Source: Lyophyllum atratum
Lineage: Eukaryota; Basidiomycota; Agaricomycetes; Agaricales; Lyophyllaceae
NCBI GenBank assembly: GCA_014905825.1
Contig: JACGCN010000021.1
Span: forward strand, 496,001 to 560,000
Reading direction: 5' to 3'
Length of the DNA stretch: 64,000 bases
Shown here one piece after another: positions 58,601 through 64,000 of this stretch (position 1 is the stretch's first letter; each line of letters starts with the position of its first letter). The notes under the pieces are model-generated. The model did no database searches and was not told the DNA's origin. It was given only the letters and a program-made list of their open reading frames with translations. A program made the position numbers and the translations under genes.

Positions 58601-59046
58601 GATGCACAGAACAACTTCTTTCCATCTAAACCGAAATGCATGGCTTTAGAATCAATGTGGATATGATAGCCTTTATTTCGAGTTAAGTATAGACAGGATA
58701 GAAGGTTGTTTCGGAGTAAGGGGACATGCAAGACTCTGGTAAACTCTATAGCTCGGAGCTCCTTGCCATTGACTATTGGCTTGAAAACTACAGAACCAAC
58801 TCCAGCTGAATAAATAAGCGTGTTGTCTGCTAACCTGATTGGAATGCGACAGGGGGTATAGTTGTGAACCCAATTTTGGTGGGGCGTCATGTGAGTAGTG
58901 GCGCCTGTGTCTGCAATCCAATCAAAGTCAGCATGGAGCTGAAGCGGAGTAGAGAGATCAGAATGATCTGGGAGACGAGTACTTGCATTTCCAGCGAATT
59001 CCTCGGGGGTGTCCTTGGCAGCATTAGCCTGTTCTGAGCGCTTTTT
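55663..59046 (-). pseudogene. Copia pol (copy B), nearly complete
   Basis: Read from 59,046 down: KKRSEQANAAKDTPEE (end of Gag); protease DWIADTGATTHMTPHQNW; integrase zinc region LWHRRFAHHNYAHVKKMI, then DPICEPCLAGKM; integrase core SIHSDLHGPLPVTSQQGSHY and RRHTTRNRPQQNGVAERTNR; a long Pro-rich linker; reverse transcriptase (NGTWEIVDLPSDKKAIGSGW, AFPNGDLEEDIYMRQPEGF, YIDDITLAS); and RNase H (SGRSTAGYLTTLGGGAIGW, VALSTTEAEYIAAVEAGKE). A one-base frameshift lies near 58,197 (between SDTLH and the AFQTFKAY frame). A short deletion after GPKHWAAVK at 56,141 breaks the entry to RNase H. Otherwise it is remarkably open. Confidence 0.88.
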
Positions 59047-59401
59047 TGTTAGAACAGGCAAGCGCAGGGATGTCAGGTTAGACAGCTACAAGCTGAAGTC
59101 CGAAGTTAGAAACTAGTTTATTGAGGAACTGACTGATCTACTCACCTGAAGTCCGAAGTTAGAAACTGGGGACTTCAGGTCAATCTAATCTACTATATAT
59201 ACTGTGCACCAGAAGGCTGTGTGCACTGGTTAGATGGTAGCTAAGGAAACTGATCTGGTCAACAGGCAGTGTAGTAAGTCACCATCAAGATGGTGATGCA
59301 ACCAACACAGCCTGCAACACAGGAATGCTGTACAGTAACAACCATCTTGATGGGAGATAGGTTGGGAACGAGATTAGATAGCCCAGAAGGCGTTTCTAAC
59401 A
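59047..59401 (-). repeat. Copia solo LTR (copy 5) inside copia gag
   Basis: 355 bp, with a target duplication TTTTT on both sides (59,042-59,046 and 59,402-59,406). It interrupts the RQKKRSEQ codons of copy B gag. It therefore arrived after copy B and is not its 5' LTR. Confidence 0.88.
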
Positions 59402-59759
59402 TTTTTCTGGCGTGGCCTTCGTGCATTGTCTTTAGCCTGCTTCTGTGCCCTTTGGTCTTTCTTTAGTGCTTTCCACATCTGCACAGAGTCATCAGAGATT
59501 CCTTGAAAATGAATCCTCTGGTCAGGCTGGACCATTAAGTAGATGTGACCAGCTGCCTTCTCAGCTAGCAGTTCCCAGGCATCGACGGCAGCATGGTCCG
59601 TGGAGGTGCGGGGTGATGACACAGGCAGAGAAGATTTGCCTGAAACAATGCGCCAGAGGCCCTGGGACAGGCTTGCATTTCACCTGACCAGGTGGGATAA
59701 CTGGTAGCATCGAGTTTGGCAAAGCCAAGTTTGGTGGTGTTGGAATTGGATGATGACAT
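59402..59759 (-). pseudogene. Copia gag N-terminus (copy B), internally deleted
   Basis: It starts MSSSNSNTTKLGFAKLDATS at 59,759 and passes through HIYLMVQPDQRIHFQGISDD to WKALKK. It then joins DQRAQKQAKDN directly, missing the middle of Gag and the zinc knuckle that copy A still has. The short deletion at WSGEMQA also removes part of the SQGLWRIV segment. The leader similarity to copy A ends near 59,920. Confidence 0.8.
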
Positions 59760-59920
59760 GATGGCGCTTTGGGGTGTTTTGAACACTATGAATCAAATGG
59801 AATACAACCAAGTTCCAGCAACAATGAGCTGGCAGGGTTCCAATTTGAGCCTTCAGGAATGTGTGCAGCAGAAAAGGCGAGGTATAGTAAATGTAGGTAT
59901 GTAACTGCTGACTTCCCAGT

Positions 59921-60807
59921 AAAGGACATAACACTGGTAAAAAGACCAGTGGCTGCCGTTAGTTCCCAAGATAGTAGTCTTCTTCTCGTTTGGACGACAG
60001 CTCAGGCATGTCCGCATCCTTTCGTTTGGACCATTAGAAGATGCCATCCGCATCCTTTCGTCTGGACTATTAGACTTCCAGATGCCATCCGCAACGAGAG
60101 TCGCAATATCCACACCGTTGTCTGCTGGGAACGATAGCTCATTACTCTCCATCAGGGGCGCAGAAATAGAAGGGGAGGTTGTCAAGCCATGGTATGCATG
60201 CGGAGTAATGTCTGCGAGAGTTCCAGTGAAACGATCGAACATGGGAGGGGTGTTACGGCTGTATATCCTCGGTCAGTTACTTCGCCTATGTGGGTGAGGA
60301 AGCAATTTAGGGTTCTTATAGCGTCCACCTGGGTGATGATATCCGAATTGGTTGACAAAGAACTGAGACTCTGCGTCAAACAGAAGAGGCGACGTAGATA
60401 GTGGAGGATATTGTAGTGCAGTAGTTCGCAAAATCAGGTCGTCATCGGAACGCGTAGAACTATCAGAGTACCACTGGAGGGCAGGTGGGCTTGGCCTCGC
60501 TGGATCTGACATGGGATTCACTGAGGCAAGAAAAGTGCGTATAGTTGATGACACTTCATCTAGGGTATTGAATAGAGGTTCCCCATCGGTTCTAGAGGAT
60601 CTCGATACCACGGGGGTAGCAGGAGCCTGCAGCGATAGTGTACGATCTATGGGTGCTTCCTCAACAGGATGTCAGGAACAGATGCGGATTCGGGTTTACG
60701 GGCAGATAATGGAGGAGTGGAAGGTTGACCGGAAAAGCCCAAATCACCTTGAACGGAATCCTTGGGATATGGCACAAGAAACGCGCGACGTGCAGGTACC
60801 GTACTGG
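59921..60807 (-). other. Unassigned minus-strand frames
   Basis: Frames at 60,273-60,611 (ALQWYSDSSTRSDDDLILRT, FFVNQFGYHHPGGRYKNP) and 59,853-60,242 have protein-like composition but no family I recognise. A 35 bp direct repeat with GATGCCATCCGCATCCTTTC lies at 60,000-60,095. Confidence 0.35.
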
Positions 60808-61647
60808 TTAGCGTAGGCGGACTATATCACGCCTGCCTAGGTGTATCTGGAGATGTCGTAACAATTCTCGGTGGTCGAGGGGTATCAGGCCGACGTGTTT
60901 CGGATGTGAAGCGAGAGGACTGCGAGGCACCGGAGTTAAAATGGCAGGTGGTATGGCGGACACTGGAGATGTTTCTGCTGCTCCCAAATCAATTGCGAGC
61001 TGGATGGCACGGGCGGCGTGTGGATAGCCAGTCGCAGGCACCTGAGCAACAGGGTGTCGATACGGGTGTGAAATGTTACCTAGGTCTAGGTTCTGATCAA
61101 ATCTAACTGCCCGAAATTGTAGAGACTCACGATTGGGACGCCTGTTCCCCCGTGACGTAGAGTCAGTAGACGGGTGCAAGGTCCTATATGCGCGGATAGG
61201 CGCGGATGCGATGGTTGAGGCATCTTGGACAGCTAAGTCGTTTGTAGGAAGGGGATCGGAAGTAACTGGTGGACGCGGGACCGATAGAAGGGTGTCGGGG
61301 ATGATAGAGATGGATCGAGCCGGTGCTGGGAGACCAGGCGGGTATAAGGGTGGTGTAGGCCGGACACGAGGTGCACAGAGGGAGTCTTTGTCGTCGTCAG
61401 AGCTGATAGTGCAGTCCTCGTCGGAATCCTCCGTAACCCTTTCTAACTGCTCAGATCTCGTGCCGTCTGTTGTGCAAAGTGTGGGATCACGATTGGCGAG
61501 GGGAATAGTGGGCGTGATAGACGGGTTCAGAACGAGTCCAAACAGGCTGCTAGAGATGTTCATAGGACAAGGGAGACTGCGAGGATCAGCCTGTGAGGTT
61601 GGCAATAACATGGAAGTAAGGATAGCCGCCGGGGCTGTTGCTGACAA
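60808..61647 (-). CDS. Unidentified ORF, Pro/Ser/Thr-rich
   Basis: 279 codons, the longest unassigned frame in the right part. It is rich in Pro, Ser and acidic residues (ERVTEDSDEDCTISSDDDKD) with a more ordered C-terminus (HAARAIQLAIDLGAAETSPV, LDHRELLRHLQIHLGRRDIV). There are no domains I know. It may be one exon of a longer gene together with 61,734-62,114, or a Gag-like protein of an unknown element. Confidence 0.35.
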   Translation of the reverse strand: MSATAPAAILTSMLLPTSQADPRSLPCPMNISSSLFGLVLNPSITPTIPLANRDPTLCTTDGTRSEQLERVTEDSDEDCTISSDDDKDSLCAPRVRPTPPLYPPGLPAPARSISIIPDTLLSVPRPPVTSDPLPTNDLAVQDASTIASAPIRAYRTLHPSTDSTSRGNRRPNRESLQFRAVRFDQNLDLGNISHPYRHPVAQVPATGYPHAARAIQLAIDLGAAETSPVSAIPPAILTPVPRSPLASHPKHVGLIPLDHRELLRHLQIHLGRRDIVRLR

Positions 61648-61733
61648 GGACGAGGTCGCAGGAATCGCCGGTACGTAGCGATGAATTGGAAGAATTGCCC
61701 CAGAGATCGGGTCGTGTTCCGCGGTGCCGGCTG

Positions 61734-62114
61734 CTAGCCCAAGTCGCCCAGCGCGCGATCGAAGCTGATCTGGTGACGTCCGAGCGTGATCCCAATGACT
61801 TCGCCACCTTGAATCGAGGGATGCTCCGTCTGCGTTCCGAAATGCAAGAGGGACGCGTCGTAGAGGAGGATGTGCTCAAAATTCTGGCCGCCGACACGAG
61901 TGGGGTTCAAACGAATAGCAAACGCAGAAGACATCAAAAATGGGGCGCTATAATGATAGTTGGACTCCCAGATCGTGTTCAATAAACGACGCGAGTCAGA
62001 AACGCGCTCGGGGACGGCGTCGTACCCTGGAATAAGCACAGGAGCTGGGGGACTGATCAAATTAGGCATAAAGGTGAGAGGATCTATAAAACCGGAGTTG
62101 GGAATGGCAGACAT
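61734..62114 (-). CDS. Unidentified ORF, possible first exon
   Basis: 126 codons starting MSAIPNSGFIDPLTFMPNLI. It includes SPPAPVLIPGYDAVPERVSD, RRLLNTIWESNYHYSAPFLM and NPTRVGGQNFEHILLYDAS. The composition looks like a folded protein and the ATG context is good. I cannot place it in a family. A link to the downstream frame at 61,586-61,680 (SCDLVLVSNSPGGYPYFHVI) by a frame change or a short intron is possible. Confidence 0.4.
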   Translation of the reverse strand: MSAIPNSGFIDPLTFMPNLISPPAPVLIPGYDAVPERVSDSRRLLNTIWESNYHYSAPFLMSSAFAIRLNPTRVGGQNFEHILLYDASLLHFGTQTEHPSIQGGEVIGITLGRHQISFDRALGDLG

Positions 62115-62187
62115 AGTAGATTTGGTGGATTGGAGTGGGTGTTGATGGGCTTGGGAGACTGATTTCCTTCCCCTCTCTTCCTCTCTT

Positions 62188-63083
62188 TTAAAACGAAATC
62201 AAACTGGAGGTATTCCCAATTAGGGTGCTTAGGAAACTTATCTGGTCTGCCCAGAACGCAGCAATGCGACACATAATTGCCATTTTAGGCCAATCTTCAC
62301 TGTTAAGATCTGAGGGCTGTGCCACCCTACTGATTTTATTTGATTTTGCATGGAGTGTGACATTCCTAAGTTCCTTTCTTGCTAGTGTTTGGAGGCCATG
62401 TAAACAGTCTAAAAGTGTGTGCAGTGAAGTCCTAGGCATGTGACAGTCAATTTTTCGAAATTTTTCACCCAATAGCCCATGAGTTATAGCTATTTCTTTG
62501 ACCGCCTTATCCTTATTATGGGTATTGATTGACCGCTTAGTTATGGGGGCTGAAACGTCGTCATTGGCTGGAGACACTTCTCCCATTGTTCTCCCAATCA
62601 GGGGAACAATGGGCAAATTTTTGGGACATTTTCGCACTGCCTTGGGAGAGGTGATGGATGCAGATCTGGAGGTAATTAATTCAGATCTGAAGATTCTGTC
62701 TTGATCATGCCTACAAATGGTTCAAAGGGGTCAGGGGAGCGTCCTGGACTCTCTAAATTGAAGGAATATTCATCTACCAGCAGTTCTGCTAGTGCTGAAG
62801 GGTCAGTTGGGTCTTCATAAATTACATACACACCCTCTGCTCTTGTCTCAATGTCAATAATCCCAGGTAACCCCAGCTCTTCTGCCAATCCAGTGCTTTC
62901 TGTCTCAACTGATAGAGAATTATCTGCTTTAATTACTGCTGGGTCCCTTCCTGGAGCTGTTTCTTGAGGGTCATGCAGTCCAGTGTCAAGAGGGGATGGC
63001 CTGGGTTCACCTGACATATGTAGCCTGTTAAGTATGCAATAAATTGTGTAACCAATTTCGCTCTGGGGGTCAATTAAATGCAC
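62188..63083 (-). pseudogene. Two adjoining unidentified frames
   Basis: 63,083-62,676 reads HLIDPQSEIGYTIYCILNRL, GVYVIYEDPTDPSALAELLV and PDPFEPFVGMIKTESSDLN. 62,637-62,188 reads VSAPITKRSINTHNKDKAVK, TSLHTLLDCLHGLQTLARKE and EDWPKMAIMCRIAAFWADQI. They may be parts of one broken gene or of a retroelement Gag. No domain is recognised. Confidence 0.35.
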
Positions 63084-63179
63084 ATAGACTCCTGTCTCGT
63101 CATCCTCAAGGGTTAGGAAGTTGGGAAGGGCTTGTAACTTCTTAGGGTCATGCTTGATCTGGTGAGGTCTTTACACTCC

Positions 63180-63350
63180 CCCACCTAATCCTATCAGATC
63201 CGATCGGACTCCTAGGACATCCTAGGACTCCGATCAGACTAGTTGGCACTACAAATCATCAATAAATGATAGACTTTGGACCATCCGAGTCCGAGAAAAT
63301 GCTATCGGAGTCCGATCGGACATCGGATCGGACTCGGACTCCGATCGGAT
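63180..63350. repeat. Palindromic GATCGGACTCC repeats
   Basis: A near-perfect palindrome lies at about 63,198-63,234 (GATCGGACTCCTAGGA, spacer CA, then its complement with one change). A second inverted set lies at 63,302-63,348, built from ATCGGAGTCCGATCGG. They resemble the terminal and subterminal repeats of a small DNA transposon. Boundaries could not be fixed. Confidence 0.55.
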
Positions 63351-63659
63351 TTTGTCGGCCTGCCAGATGTCGACAAGTGCGTTCCCGATCTGGCCAGCGT
63401 TGCTACTCGCCAGGCGAGCACCAAACGGGTGAACGTGATCGATGTAGAAGTTATCCTCAAAGGAGGCGACGAGATATGGTTCATGATCAGGGAGGGCGGG
63501 ACAAGTGCAATGGAAAGCCTTGATGACGAACGCGATGCCCTGAGTGCCAGGAGGAGCATCGGCGACCTTTGAATAAGGGATGAGTATGGGAATGAGAACA
63601 TTGAGAAGACGTGGACGTGGAGAGTGGAGTAGGCGAAGAAACAAGGAATGGAAGTTCAT
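63249..63659 (-). pseudogene. Unidentified exon-like frame
   Basis: The minus-strand frame contains LIPYSKVADAPPGTQGIAFV, IKAFHCTCPALPDHEPYLVA, SFEDNFYIDHVHPFGARLAS and NAGQIGNALVDIWQADK. Then it runs into the palindromic repeats, which would break it. It reads like a real protein segment. The family is not recognised. Confidence 0.4.
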
Positions 63660-64000
63660 AGGGGAACGCGGTGTGGAGAAGGCCCGGGGAGTAGGGGATG
63701 GGAAGTGGTGAGTCCCGGGGAGTAGGGGATGGGAAGTGGTGAGTAAAGAGTGGGGAGTGAGGGAGTCAAGAGTTGGGAGTAGAGAAGTGGAGAGTAGCGA
63801 GTAGGGAGTAGAGAGTGGGGAATCGGGAGTGGCGAGTGAGAGGCAAAGGAGTGGCGAGTGAGAGGTAAAGGAGTGTGGAGTGTGGAGTGGGGAGTGAGAG
63901 GTAAGGGAGTGGCGAGTGGGGAGTGAGAGTGGGGAGTGGGGAGTGAGAGGTAAAGGAGTGGCAGTGGCGAGTGGGGAGTGAGAGGTAAAGAAGTGGCGAG
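63660..64000 (+). repeat. G-rich minisatellite
   Basis: Degenerate tandem units of GTGGGGAGTGAGAGGTAAAG and GGAGTGGCGAGTG type run to the right edge. The strand is almost free of C, with many GGGG and GGG runs. Confidence 0.85.

Noticed and set aside
59047..59401. 5' LTR of copia copy B
   Set aside because: It has its own TTTTT duplication and lies in the middle of gag codons, with no primer-binding site after it.

Overview
The window is nuclear DNA from a filamentous basidiomycete, most likely an Agaricomycete. The evidence is the dense 50-60 bp GT-AG introns, the presence of microexons, a basidiomycete-type multipass membrane protein, BTB-domain debris, and fungal copia, gypsy, pogo and hAT elements. 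There is no operon structure and no sign of a bacterial or organellar origin. All exon models were built by hand from splice signals, reading-frame phase and family knowledge. No search was run.

Bases 1-25,900 are gene-rich. In order they hold the 3' end of an unidentified gene, a nitronate monooxygenase (+), a multipass membrane protein (+), the 26S proteasome lid subunit Rpn9 (+), a secreted pectin methylesterase (+), a secreted PEBP-family protein (-) with a C-terminal relic of a second copy, a family III CoA-transferase (+) with a probable one-base frameshift, the electron-transfer flavoprotein beta subunit (+), a 980-residue RING-H2 protein (-), dihydrolipoamide dehydrogenase (+), a FIST-domain protein (-), a small single-pass membrane protein (+) and the DEAH helicase Prp43 (+), whose P-loop is broken by one extra A. 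The themes are mitochondrial and acyl metabolism (CoA-transferase, ETF-beta, lipoamide dehydrogenase), protein turnover (Rpn9, RING), splicing and ribosome biogenesis (Prp43) and plant-wall degradation (pectin methylesterase). The 3 kb at 3,532-6,504 holds no convincing intact gene.

Bases 26,000-64,000 are a graveyard of nested transposable elements. At 26,619-30,284 lies a tandem non-autonomous LTR element (LTR-gag-LTR-gag-LTR, target duplication TTGGC). It carries only a zinc-knuckle Gag-like ORF, and its second unit is split by a 1,240 bp hAT-type element. Next come a second hAT-type element (31,597-32,160, perfect 8 bp duplication), a chromodomain gypsy relic, a foldback MITE, a tRNA-like SINE head, a BTB pseudogene, diverged tandem repeats and a DDE transposase pseudogene. 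A nested block spans 38.8-59.9 kb. In it a gypsy element, apparently once a tandem dimer, is cut by copia elements, by a MITE and by a structurally complete pogo/Tigger transposon (43,352-46,430) with an uninterrupted two-exon transposase. Five copia LTRs and an inverted 1.36 kb repeat (40,610-41,964 and 50,693-52,048) record ectopic recombination. A TG...CA element of 217-251 bp with 5 bp duplications and an embedded tRNA-like sequence occurs three times. The last 4 kb has unclassified minus-strand ORFs, palindromic repeats and a G-rich minisatellite.

The most unusual points are the LTR-like element carrying a tRNA cloverleaf, the copia LTR whose two flanks match two different insertion sites, the Gag-only tandem LTR element, and the single-base lesions in Prp43 and in the CoA-transferase.
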